Both the position numbers and the translations under genes were made by a program. Below are positions 7,430 through 15,723 of a stretch of 64,000 nt of DNA, piece after piece. How positions within the stretch are numbered: position 1 is the first letter of the stretch; each line of letters begins with the position of its first letter. The notes beneath the pieces are model-generated. The model searched no databases. It saw nothing but the letters and a program-made list of their open reading frames with translations, and was not told where the DNA came from. This DNA comes from CAVXEF01 sp963827315 (GTDB lineage: Bacteria > Planctomycetota > Phycisphaerae > Sedimentisphaerales > Anaerobacaceae), in the NCBI GenBank assembly GCA_963827315.1, contig CAWHAL010000001.1, positions 124,001-188,000 of the forward strand, read 5' to 3'.

Positions 7430-8350
7430 TTACTCCCAGTTGAATTTTCCCGTTTCGCTGAGCAGCTCTTCCATTCGGGCCTTTACGCTCTGTTTCTTAA
7501 ACTCGGGGTCCTTCCACTTTTCCACCCTGGCTTCGCTCTCTTTTACCTCCTCTTTGAGCTGCTCAAGCTTTTTGTTAAGCTGTCCGTATTGTATCTGAGT
7601 CCTTTTGACAATCAGGTCGAACCTAGCGCTAGTTACCCCTTCCAGTTCCTTAACCAATTGTTGTTTTTTCTCTTCGTCAGCAGCGGCTTTTATTCTGCCG
7701 AGAAGTTTATCAGTCTGCTTCCTGAGTTCCAAATCTCCTTTGAGAACTTCGGCAAGTGCGGGATTTTCCCTTGCGATTTCTGCTATTTTCCCATAGGTTT
7801 TGAAGCTGAGTGCGAGCTTTCTGGCGTAAAGCTGCGGGTCTTGTTCTTTGAGTGCAGCCAGTTCTTTCGCTTCATCTGGGTAATTATTCTGCAGCCACTG
7901 GAGATAGTCTTCGGAGATTTGTCGCATCATTGCCGCCGGCCCGCGTTCATGTTCGCCAGCCGGTGCAAAGGGCACTTCCACGTCGGGGCGATGTCTTTGT
8001 CGGTTCTGCTGCTCTTCGCGACTTTTAATCCTCCAGTAACCCATATCGCGCATAATTTTTCCAAGTTCTCTGGTGAATTTTTCAGGGTCTGTCTGGCGCA
8101 GCTTTTCCAACTCCTCGGCCCGCTGGGGGTCTGCGCTGGTCAATCGCTCCATCATCGCCTTTACTGCGACTTCATCCGGTTTAAACACCGGCGTAAGCAG
8201 AGCGGGTTTGTTTGTATCAGCCGAAGCCCGTTGAGCGTTTGTATCAGCCGAGGCCTGTTGAGCAGGCTGCTCGGCCCGGCAAGGATGATTAAGCATTGCT
8301 AAAATGGCTGCCGCCGCCAGGACCAATAAGAGACTGAATCGTGTCTTCAT
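7430..8350 (-). CDS. Secreted charged coiled-coil protein of the ECF sigma cassette
   Basis: I do not recognise a named family. A Sec signal peptide is clear (MKTRFSLLLVLAAAAILAML, then a short stretch to about residue 26). The mature part is almost entirely charged and helical, with long E/K/R/Q-rich coiled-coil stretches, notably the last 70 residues. Residues 34-47 contain a small tandem duplication (ASADTN twice) from a roughly 27-bp DNA repeat. The gene is third in a tight minus-strand unit behind the ECF sigma factor and the membrane protein at 8354, with a 3-base gap. It is therefore probably a periplasmic target or sensor of that system. A chaperone-like role is possible but cannot be shown. 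Confidence 0.7.
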   Translation of the reverse strand: MKTRFSLLLVLAAAAILAMLNHPCRAEQPAQQASADTNAQRASADTNKPALLTPVFKPDEVAVKAMMERLTSADPQRAEELEKLRQTDPEKFTRELGKIMRDMGYWRIKSREEQQNRQRHRPDVEVPFAPAGEHERGPAAMMRQISEDYLQWLQNNYPDEAKELAALKEQDPQLYARKLALSFKTYGKIAEIARENPALAEVLKGDLELRKQTDKLLGRIKAAADEEKKQQLVKELEGVTSARFDLIVKRTQIQYGQLNKKLEQLKEEVKESEARVEKWKDPEFKKQSVKARMEELLSETGKFNWE

Positions 8351-8353
8351 TTT

Positions 8354-8869
8354 TTATCCTTTCCAAAAATCGCCGCCAATATCGGTCAATTCCACTTCGA
8401 GTTCGATAGATTCTTTGCTGCCATTTTTTCCGCCTTCGCCTAACCGCAGGGTCAATATTTCACTTTCAACCCGTTCAATCTCACCCGTCAAAAGAGCCAA
8501 GTCGGTCTGGCCGGGGGAAACACCATCACTTTCCCAGACCACCCGCTTTATCGGCTCTAAAGTAACGGGGGTCCGTGCAGCAGGGCCTTTTACGAAAAAT
8601 TTTGCGCCTATAGCAATAAAAATGATAACTACCGCAGCAGCAGCCATTTTGTAAACAGTCAACCTGCGGGTCTTCGCCCTTTTGGCTGCCAGTGCCTCAG
8701 CAACTTTAGAGTTAATATCCGCTAAAAGCCTGCCGGCAGGGGCTGGGGCAGGATGCTCGCGGAGGATTCTTTCGGTCTCTCGGACATCCTCCGCAGCCTG
8801 GCGGCTGTCCTGGTCGGGGAGAAATTCGCCGAACAGCTTTTCAATGTTTTCGTTCGTTTGGTTTTCCAT
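8354..8869 (-). CDS. Single-pass membrane protein, probable anti-sigma factor
   Basis: The protein has about 100 cytoplasmic residues rich in D/E/R, one transmembrane helix (AAAAVVIIFIAIGAKFFV, about residues 75-95), and a 75-residue extracytoplasmic domain. It lies six bases after an ECF sigma gene and in the same direction, the standard position for the cognate anti-sigma factor. It lacks the H-x3-C-x2-C zinc motif of ZAS-type anti-sigma factors, so sigma binding would be by another fold. The function is inferred from position and topology only. Confidence 0.65.
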   Translation of the reverse strand: MENQTNENIEKLFGEFLPDQDSRQAAEDVRETERILREHPAPAPAGRLLADINSKVAEALAAKRAKTRRLTVYKMAAAAVVIIFIAIGAKFFVKGPAARTPVTLEPIKRVVWESDGVSPGQTDLALLTGEIERVESEILTLRLGEGGKNGSKESIELEVELTDIGGDFWKG

Positions 8870-8875
8870 ACGCCA

Positions 8876-9409
8876 TTAGGCCTCCATTAATTCGCGAAGC
8901 TTCTTCAGTCCACGATGAACCTTTGAGAGGGTCGTTCCTATCAGTTCGGACCGCATTTGGGCTATTTCCCTGAAGCTCACCTGCGAATAATAGCGAAGCA
9001 TTATCACCTCTCTTGTATCGGCATCCAGTTTATTCAACTGTACTTGCAATTTGTCGATTGTGTCACCATCGCAGTGCGTCGGTTCGTACACCTGAGACTG
9101 CATTTGACCTTTCTGTGCCTCCAAAAACTGGCTTTGCCGGTGTTTTGCCCTTAGATAATCGTGGAAGATATTAGATACGACTTTGAACAGCCAGCTATCG
9201 AAGGAACCTCCCTTAAAAGAGCCGATTTTCTCCACCAACCTGACAAATAGCTCGCTAAGCAAATCGTCGCTTACGGTGTGGTTGCCTGTGAGCCGGTAAA
9301 AATAACCGTAACATCGGCCGGCGTACATATCTATCAGTTGTGAAAAGGACTGTGCATCGCCGTTCCTACAGCCGGATATTATCCGGTCCAAATTTTCCCT
9401 TTCAGCCAT
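8876..9409 (-). CDS. ECF-family RNA polymerase sigma factor
   Basis: This 177-residue two-domain sigma factor has region 2 as TVSDDLLSELFVRLVEKIGSF with the F-D-S-W-L-F-K-V-V-S-N promoter-melting segment. Region 4 is L-D-A-D-T-R-E-V-I-M-L-R-Y-Y, then SFREIAQM and a helix-turn-helix ending KVHRGLKKLREL. Sigma1.1 and region 3 are absent, as expected for ECF factors. It heads a three-gene unit with a probable anti-sigma membrane protein and a secreted protein, suggesting an envelope stress or surface signal response. No strong Shine-Dalgarno is visible before the ATG. Confidence 0.93.
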   Translation of the reverse strand: MAERENLDRIISGCRNGDAQSFSQLIDMYAGRCYGYFYRLTGNHTVSDDLLSELFVRLVEKIGSFKGGSFDSWLFKVVSNIFHDYLRAKHRQSQFLEAQKGQMQSQVYEPTHCDGDTIDKLQVQLNKLDADTREVIMLRYYSQVSFREIAQMRSELIGTTLSKVHRGLKKLRELMEA

Positions 9410-9507
9410 ATCTGCGCACTTTTTACAATATTATAGACGGCATGCCCGACAATTTTATTGCATAGATTCCAAAAACCCCGCTGGCGAACCAAGTTTTCTG
9501 GGGCCTT

Positions 9508-9810
9508 TCAAGGCTTTTTTTCGTCCTGCTCAGACTCGTCCTGTTCATCCTCGTCCAGCTTCCACTGGTCGGACTCGTTTATATCCTCAATCTCCCGCTC
9601 CATATATTTGAGGATTTTATCCTGTAGCGGAGCGAACTTTCTGTACCATTTAAGCATTCCCTGATAGCTGGCTACGAGCATATCGAGCCGGATGAGCTGC
9701 CACTTGGCCAAGCACTCCGGCTCCTTGATGTTGCTGAAGGGGTCGCACTTGAAAACCCTTTGGCCGTTGGGACCAGTTTCACAAAATTCACAGTCTTTAC
9801 ACTGAATCAT
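9508..9810 (-). CDS. Small cysteine-containing protein of unknown function
   Basis: The 100-residue product has an N-terminal C-x2-C-x2-C cluster (M-I-Q-C-K-D-C-E-F-C) and two later cysteines (VFKCDP, PECLAKW), which could bind zinc or another metal. A helical middle follows, then a very acidic D/E-rich tail. The ATG at 9810 is preferred over one 33 bases upstream because GGGTGAAAAG directly precedes it. I recall similar proteins from planctomycete genomes but no function. It sits between the ECF unit and a divergent small-peptide gene. Confidence 0.65.
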   Translation of the reverse strand: MIQCKDCEFCETGPNGQRVFKCDPFSNIKEPECLAKWQLIRLDMLVASYQGMLKWYRKFAPLQDKILKYMEREIEDINESDQWKLDEDEQDESEQDEKKP

Positions 9811-9953
9811 CTTTTCACCCAAACTGAATCGACAGAATTCCAAAACTCAAAATCAGCGCTTGCGCTCTTTACTTTTCCACAATGGTATCATATACTCCGT
9901 CTGTTTGAAAGTACTTGCAAAAAGATTTTTTGGGGCTTTTGCAGGAGAAATAG

Positions 9954-10037
9954 ATGGGAAAATCAAGACGCAGGCGCAAAATCGGCAGCAAGAAAAGACA
10001 CGCCAAGTGGAAAGTACGCCATAAAAAGAGCGGATAG
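9954..10037 (+). CDS. 27-residue highly basic peptide
   Basis: ATG to TAG, 28 codons: MGKSRRRRKIGSKKRHAKWK and then seven more residues ending KKSG. Sixteen of the 27 residues are K, R or H. The site GCAGGAGAAATAG places AGGAG six bases before the ATG, one of the best ribosome sites in the window, which argues that the peptide is made. The composition resembles tiny ribosome-associated proteins (bTHX or the COX24/AURKAIP1 type), but I cannot assign it to either. It precedes the RACo-like gene by 61 bases on the same strand. Confidence 0.6.
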   Translation: MGKSRRRRKIGSKKRHAKWKVRHKKSG

Positions 10038-10098
10038 CGGCGTCGCCGACAGCTTGCAATAAAAACACACGCTGATGCCACGCGCACACAGTACTAAA

Positions 10099-11685
10099 AT
10101 GAGACATTATAACGTAATGTTTGAGCCTGATGGCAAACGAATTTCGATTCACGCCGGCGCGACGCTCCTGGAGGCTGCTGGTCAGGCTGGCATAATCTTA
10201 GACACCATCTGCGGCGGCAAGGGCACATGCAAAAAATGCGTCGTAAATCTCGAACCTGACTCTAAAGCCGTGCTCGCCTGCCAGTACACAATCGCAAGTG
10301 ATGTTACAGTAACAATCCCCCCCGCCTCCAGATTTTTCGAGCAAAAAATCTTAACCGAGGGCACCAGAGCAAAAACTCAGTGCCGACCCGACGTATGGGA
10401 AAAGTACAGGGACAGGACTGACAGGATACTTGGCTTGGCTGTCGATATCGGCACAACCACCATCGTGGTGAAACTACTTGATATGAAGGATGGCCGGGTA
10501 CTCGCAACCGAGGCAGAGTTTAACCCGCAGACCCGATACGGCGATGACGTCATCAGCAGAATCGCATACGCTCAATCCGATGCCAAATTGGCCGACCTGA
10601 ACAGGGCAATTGTCGACTGTATCAACAAACTAATCAGCCGGCTCTGCAAACAGGCACACATAAATGCAGAACACATATACGAAGTGTGTGTTGTCGGCAA
10701 CACAACTATGAATCATATCTTTTTAGGATTTCCCGTTACGCAACTTGGGCAGGCCCCCTACCGGGCCTTTTCCGTCGAGGCTCATAATCGCCGGCCGGAT
10801 GAACTGAAACTTTCCATTAACCCCGCTGGAAACATCTATACCGTTGAAAATATCGCGGGCTTTGTCGGTTCAGATATCACCGCCGCGGCGCTTGCAGCCG
10901 GCATCGATTCAGCAGATGAAACAACGCTGATGGTCGACATCGGCACAAACGGCGAGATAGTCCTTGGGACCGCCGATGAACTCTACACCGCAAGCTGTGC
11001 CGCCGGCCCCGCACTGGAAGGCGCACGGATAAGCTGCGGCAGCAGGGCATCCGAAGGCGCAATAGAAGCTGTCATTGCAAACAAAAACGAGATAGCCCTC
11101 GATGTCATAGGCGGCCGGTCGCCACGCTCAATCTGCGGCAGCGGCTTAATCGACGCAGTGGCGGTGCTGCTGCAATTAGGCATCATCGACAAGACCGGCC
11201 GATTCGTGGAGGCCGAGAAACTAAAAGGCCGCGTATCACCGGCTATTCTTTCGCGAATCGTTGAACATGATGGGCAGCGAGCTTTTGTGCTTGCCGAAAA
11301 TAAACGAACCAAAAACGGAAAAGTTACACTGACGCAGGAAGACATCCGACAGGTGCAGCTCGCAAAGGCAGCAATCCGGACGGGAATAAAGCTTTTGCAG
11401 AAAAAAATCGGCGTCAGCAATGATGACATCCGGCATATCTATTTAGCCGGTGCGTTCGGCAACTATATCCGTGCAGAGAGTGCGCTGCGGATAGGCCTAT
11501 TGCCGAATGTGCCGGCCGAACGCATTCACTTTATCGGCAACGCCGCGTGCAGCGGTGCGCAGATGATGCTTCTGAGCCGAGGTTTGAGAACGAAAGCCGG
11601 CGAATTAGCCCGCAAAATCGAGCATGTTGAGATTGCACACGAACTGCAATTTGCAGATGTATTTGCGGAGTCGATGACGTTCTAA
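10099..11685 (+). CDS. RACo-like [2Fe-2S]/ASKHA ATPase (DUF4445 family)
   Basis: The N-terminal domain is a plant-type ferredoxin with Cys38, Cys44, Cys47 and Cys61 in the C-G-G-K-G-T-C-K-K-C pattern. A linker and a large ASKHA-type region follow, with LGLAVDIGTTTIVVKLLD as the phosphate-1 loop, TLMVDIGTNGEIVLG and IYLAGAFGNYI near the end. This layout matches RACo, the ATP-dependent reductive activator of corrinoid proteins, and wider relatives tied to methyltransferases. The protein would use ATP to drive an uphill electron transfer to a partner metalloprotein; no corrinoid protein is in the window. The ATG at 10099 gives the conserved ferredoxin start; another lies 24 bases upstream. Length is about 528 residues. 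Confidence 0.85.
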   Translation: MRHYNVMFEPDGKRISIHAGATLLEAAGQAGIILDTICGGKGTCKKCVVNLEPDSKAVLACQYTIASDVTVTIPPASRFFEQKILTEGTRAKTQCRPDVWEKYRDRTDRILGLAVDIGTTTIVVKLLDMKDGRVLATEAEFNPQTRYGDDVISRIAYAQSDAKLADLNRAIVDCINKLISRLCKQAHINAEHIYEVCVVGNTTMNHIFLGFPVTQLGQAPYRAFSVEAHNRRPDELKLSINPAGNIYTVENIAGFVGSDITAAALAAGIDSADETTLMVDIGTNGEIVLGTADELYTASCAAGPALEGARISCGSRASEGAIEAVIANKNEIALDVIGGRSPRSICGSGLIDAVAVLLQLGIIDKTGRFVEAEKLKGRVSPAILSRIVEHDGQRAFVLAENKRTKNGKVTLTQEDIRQVQLAKAAIRTGIKLLQKKIGVSNDDIRHIYLAGAFGNYIRAESALRIGLLPNVPAERIHFIGNAACSGAQMMLLSRGLRTKAGELARKIEHVEIAHELQFADVFAESMTF

Positions 11686-11720
11686 AGATGCCCGCAAACC
11701 CTCCTGCGGCGGACAAGTCC

Positions 11721-12968
11721 TCAAAACTTTCCGACGACGAGGCAGGCGTTGTGGCCGCCGAAGCCGAAGGAATTACTCATGGCGATATTGACGGTCGCCT
11801 TGCGGGCCTGAAGCGGAACGAAGTCCATTTTAAGGTCGCATCGCTCGTCGGGATTCTCAAGATTAATGGTGGGAGGAACAATCGATTCTTCAATCACTTT
11901 TACACAAACAATCAACTCAACGGCGCCGCTTGCGCCGAGCAGATGGCCGATGCTACTCTTGGTGGAGCTGACAAGCAGCTTGTAGGCGTGCTCGCCAAAA
12001 ACAGTTTTGATGGCAATGCTTTCAGCTATGTCATTTAGCTCCGTACCGGTTCCATGTGCGTTGATATAGTCAACCTTTTCCTTTTCTATGCCTGCATCAG
12101 CTAATGCCAATCGCATTACCTCCGCGGCACCGCTCCCATCCGGCAGAGGTGCGGTGATATGGAAACCGTCGTCGGTAGCACCGTAGCCAAGAAGCTCAGC
12201 GTATGTGTGTGCGCCGCGTTTTTTTGCGTGGTCAAGCTCCTCCAGAATGAGAATTCCAGCACCCTCGGAGAGAACAAAGCCATCTCTATCCTTATCAAAC
12301 GGTCTTGAAGCTGCGGCAGGGTTATCGTTTCGCGTGCTCAGCGACTTTGCTGCGCAGAAAGAGGCCAATCCAACGGGTGTCAGGGCGGCTTCCGAACCAC
12401 CTGTTATTATGACGTCACTGCGACCGGCAGCGATATTGCAGAAGGCCTCGCCGATAGAGTGCGTGGCGGAGGCACAAGCGCTTGAGACGGAAAAATTGGG
12501 CCCACGCAGGCCGTATTGAATCGCGATATTTCCGCTGGCGGCATTAGCCATAAGTCTTGGGACGCAAAAAGGTGAGAGCTTGCCTGGTCCCTTTTCCAGA
12601 AGCCTTATATGCTGCTGTTCGATTTCCCCGATTCCCCCTATACCTGTACCGACGATGACACCGGTACGGTTGAGGTCTTCCTTCGAGAGGTCAAGTCCGC
12701 TGTCGCTGACGGCCTGGCCGGCTGCGGCGACTGCAAACTGCGCAAAGCGGTCCATCCGCTTTGCATCACGCTGCTTGATATATCTGGTGGGGTCGAAGTC
12801 CTTTATTTCGCCGCCGAACTTGACAGGAAAAGCACTGACATCAAATGACTCAATGTTCGAAATGCCGCTCTTGCCCGCACACAGCGCAGCAAAAAGGGCG
12901 TCAACAGAATCGCCCAAAGCGGTAACACAACCCAGGCCGGTAATAACAACTCGTCGTCTATTCATCAT
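11721..12968 (-). CDS. fabF: 3-oxoacyl-ACP synthase II
   Basis: FabF elongates acyl-ACP by condensing it with malonyl-ACP. The thiolase-fold active site is complete: Cys in SSACASATHSIGEA, His in AHGTGTELND, and the Lys/His pair in STKSSIGHLLGASGAVE, followed by NSFGFGGHNACLV. Length (415) is standard. It is the last gene of the fab operon, 17 bases after acpP. There is no Shine-Dalgarno before the ATG; instead the bases just upstream read ACCTCCTT, so translation probably depends on coupling to acpP. Two adjacent ATG codons make the exact start uncertain by one residue. Confidence 0.96.
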   Translation of the reverse strand: MMNRRRVVITGLGCVTALGDSVDALFAALCAGKSGISNIESFDVSAFPVKFGGEIKDFDPTRYIKQRDAKRMDRFAQFAVAAAGQAVSDSGLDLSKEDLNRTGVIVGTGIGGIGEIEQQHIRLLEKGPGKLSPFCVPRLMANAASGNIAIQYGLRGPNFSVSSACASATHSIGEAFCNIAAGRSDVIITGGSEAALTPVGLASFCAAKSLSTRNDNPAAASRPFDKDRDGFVLSEGAGILILEELDHAKKRGAHTYAELLGYGATDDGFHITAPLPDGSGAAEVMRLALADAGIEKEKVDYINAHGTGTELNDIAESIAIKTVFGEHAYKLLVSSTKSSIGHLLGASGAVELIVCVKVIEESIVPPTINLENPDERCDLKMDFVPLQARKATVNIAMSNSFGFGGHNACLVVGKF

Positions 12969-12985
12969 AAGGAGGTACCCGCTGA

Positions 12986-13258
12986 TTACTCGCTGCTCTT
13001 GGCATGTGCTGCTTTTACGATGTAATCAATTGCGGCGCCGACCGTCTGGATTTTCTCAGCCTCTTCGTCGGGAATGCTCATATCAAATTCGTCTTCGAAC
13101 TCCATGACCAGCTCCACCGTATCCAGCGAGTCGGCATTTAAATCATTGATGAATGAGGTTTCGCGTGTTATTTCAGACTTATCCACACCCATTTGCTCAC
13201 TTATTATGTCGATTACCTTTTGTTCGATTTCCTTGACATCTAACTGTTCAGCACTCAC
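12986..13258 (-). CDS. acpP: Acyl carrier protein
   Basis: The product is 90 residues with the phosphopantetheine serine in D-L-N-A-D-S-L-D-T-V-E-L-V-M-E and a strongly acidic helix II (EFEDEFDMSIPDEEAE). I chose the GTG at 13258 as start because AAGGAGG lies eight bases upstream, a perfect ribosome site. The longer reading from an ATG at 13315 would add 19 residues unlike the family. The C-terminal tail (VKAAHAKSSE) is slightly longer than in E. coli. It is the fatty-acid carrier for FabD, FabH, FabF and FabG and for PlsX. Confidence 0.93.
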   Translation of the reverse strand: MSAEQLDVKEIEQKVIDIISEQMGVDKSEITRETSFINDLNADSLDTVELVMEFEDEFDMSIPDEEAEKIQTVGAAIDYIVKAAHAKSSE

Positions 13259-13406
13259 TTGCTCAGCCTCCTTGGTTAAATGCGTTCTATCTACCTTAAA
13301 AACCCTTTCCGGCAACGGAAACTATCCGCAGCGCCGCCGGCACCAGCTATTTTGGCAGGTATATTAACCTTTTAGGGCACCGGTGTACAAACATTTTTTT
13401 CTTTTT

Positions 13407-14144
13407 TTACATAGCCATTCCGCCGTCCACACAAAGTACCTGGCCCGTGATATATCCTGCATCGTCGCTGGCCAAGAAAGCAACCGCCTTTGCAACGTCA
13501 TCAACGCTGCCGAATCGGCGAAGCGGTATAATCTGGCTGGCAGCCTCCTTAACGGGTTCGGGCAGCTTATCCGTCATTTCGGTAACGATAAAGCCCGGCG
13601 CGATACAATTAGCCGTTACATTTTTCCTTGCGAGCTCGCGGGCGATAGTTTTGGTCAAGCCGATAAGGCCGGCCTTGCTGGCGGCGTAATTGGCCTGGCC
13701 CGCGTTGCCAATCACACCGGAAACCGAGCTCAGACAGATGATTCGGCCGTACTTATTTCTGACCATAGACCTCGCTGCAACACGCATCGCTACAAAGGCA
13801 GCGCGGAGATTGACGGCAAGAACCCTGTCGAAATCGTCATCACTCATCTGCATAAGCAAGCCGTCCCGGGTGATGCCGGCATTATTAACGAGAATGCCTA
13901 TCCCACCATACTCAGACGCAAGGGATTCGAGCACTTCCGTGAACTTCGCAGTGTCTGTAATATCCACGCAGCGTGTTACACAGCTAAAACCGGCCTGCCC
14001 CACGATGCTCTCAAGCTCCTTCAACTGCTCGGCGTTTATATCGAGCCCTGCAACCAGCCGGCCTTGTTTGAGCAATTCAAGCACGATTGCCCGGCCTATC
14101 CCCCTCGCAGCACCGGTTACAACTGCCAGTCTCTTTTCCGACAT
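13407..14144 (-). CDS. fabG: 3-oxoacyl-ACP reductase
   Basis: This short-chain dehydrogenase reduces beta-ketoacyl-ACP with NADPH. The features are TGAARGIGRAI (Rossmann glycine motif), N-N-A-G at ILVNNAGITRDGLLMQM, the Ser-Tyr-Lys triad in CLSSVSGVIGNAGQANYAASKAG, and IAPGFIVTEMTDKLPE. At 245 residues it is a standard FabG. The ATG at 14144 has GGAG seven bases upstream; an alternative TTG/ATG start 6-15 bases earlier is less well placed. It lies between acpP and the disrupted xylanase gene. Confidence 0.95.
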   Translation of the reverse strand: MSEKRLAVVTGAARGIGRAIVLELLKQGRLVAGLDINAEQLKELESIVGQAGFSCVTRCVDITDTAKFTEVLESLASEYGGIGILVNNAGITRDGLLMQMSDDDFDRVLAVNLRAAFVAMRVAARSMVRNKYGRIICLSSVSGVIGNAGQANYAASKAGLIGLTKTIARELARKNVTANCIAPGFIVTEMTDKLPEPVKEAASQIIPLRRFGSVDDVAKAVAFLASDDAGYITGQVLCVDGGMAM

Positions 14145-14338
14145 TTTCATTCTCCGCAAATTGCGTCAATCCTTTTAGTTACCGAGAGGCATTTAGTTAG
14201 CATTTAAGACTTCAGTTTGCAAGAAGATTTTTAAATCAAATCAGGTACAGAGGTTAGGACGACTAAAAGCCATTCTGTGCCTGACGCGGAATCCACAATT
14301 GTCTCTGTGAGTCAGCGCAGCAACCTGCGAAATTTTCA

Positions 14339-15602
14339 TTATTCAAAAGTTACTTGTATCGATTTTTCTTTCTTACTGAGATTTACTTTCTGGGTCTTTC
14401 CATTCGAGGTGATTATATAATCGCCGTAAAATGCCCTTGTTTTAAATATGCCGTTGCCATCAGCTTTGCCGGAAGTCTTAGTCCACCACTTGTTAAAAAC
14501 AAGGTCGCGATAAGCTAAAGCCTGTGGGGTGGGAGTCCAGTCCTTTTTCCACATAGCGGTCTGCGGTTTCCAGTGAGCACCCTCCCAAAAACCCCACATT
14601 AAAATGGCTTCAACACTGGGATGCGCAGAAGCAAATCGGGAAAAACCTTCGAAGCTCCTCGGCCTTGCCTTGTTCGCTATCAGCGCTGAAAAGACACTCG
14701 GTGATTTTAATCGGCAAATTGAACTTGGCGAGCTTATCGAGAGTTTTCTGAACATGCTCGGACGTAGTAGCGGCTCTGCCGGAAGAGTCTGCTTTGTGGG
14801 AAGTGACAAAATGGCCCTGACATCCAATCCCGCCGATGGGAACACCATTTGCCAGAAGGTTTTCGATTTGAGTTATATAAGTGTCGGCATTGTAACCACC
14901 CTCAACAAGAATACCGTAATCATTTACACACAGAACAACATCCGGATTTCCTGCCTTGGCCATATAGGCCATTTCATTGATGATACCGTAGCCGAGGCGA
15001 CGACGGAAAAAGTCGCCATTAATCATTTCATTGTTCAGGTCAAATTCTTCAATGCGGCCTTTGAAATGTTTTGTAACATCAATCGCCCGACGGTTGACTG
15101 CCGCACGAAGCTGGTCATTATTCAGCTTTTTCAGCCAGGGCATAATGTATTTGTCTTTCTCCCAGAATATGCAATGGCCGCGCATAGGTATGTTATAATC
15201 CCGGCAGATTTCCCATATCCTGTCTGCCTTATAATAATCGACAACGTTAGGCTCTACCTCGCAGTCACACCACTTCAAGGCGTTCTCATGCACCGCATAA
15301 TTGAAATTCTCAGAAAGAATTTTCAAAAACATCTTTCTGTTTTCCGGCGACATGGCATCATCGCTCTTTTCTGCAAGTTGATTTGTAATAGCTGTGCCGA
15401 ACAAAAATTCGTGACGTACCTGCTGAACATTAACATCAGCCCCCGGTTTGGTCTTTACTATAATATCACCCATCCGGATTTTTGCTATCCGGGCGTCAAT
15501 TGCAGCCGGTGTTATCTTTGCCGAAATATCATCTTCTGCAAAACAGTTACTCACAACAAGTACCTCTGCAACCAAAAGCAACAAACTTAATTTAGCCTTC
15601 AT
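14339..15602 (-). pseudogene. GH10 endo-1,4-beta-xylanase with one frameshift
   Basis: Two overlapping frames together give one secreted GH10 glycosidase. The first frame (15602 to about 14640) has a signal peptide ending NCFAEDD, the substrate-cleft block HENALKWCDCEV, the acid/base glutamate in DLNNEMINGDFF, GIGCQGHF and the nucleophile in K-I-T-E-C. The second frame supplies HPSVEAILMWGFWEGAHW and a C-terminal domain to 14339. Removing one C from the TTTTTCCCG run near 14638-14645 restores E-E-L-R-R-F-F-R-F-A-S-A-H-P, a natural sequence. The break is therefore a single-base insertion or a sequencing error. The gene would hydrolyse xylan outside the cell. Its position between fabD and fabG is foreign to fatty acid synthesis. 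Confidence 0.85.
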
Positions 15603-15723
15603 AATCCGCGCTCCCTTTTACGCCGGGCTATCACTTCCTTTCACCAACAGACTGGTTATCTTAACTTATATACCGGAAAAATTAAACTTCCCCCGCATGC
15701 TCAGGCGAAGGCAAGAACGGTGG

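Noticed and set aside
12969..12976. A perfect AAGGAGGT on the plus strand
   Set aside because: No plus-strand gene follows. The meaningful reading is its complement before fabF.
13259..13315. N-terminal extension of AcpP from the upstream ATG
   Set aside because: The GTG at 13258 has a perfect ribosome site and gives the normal length.
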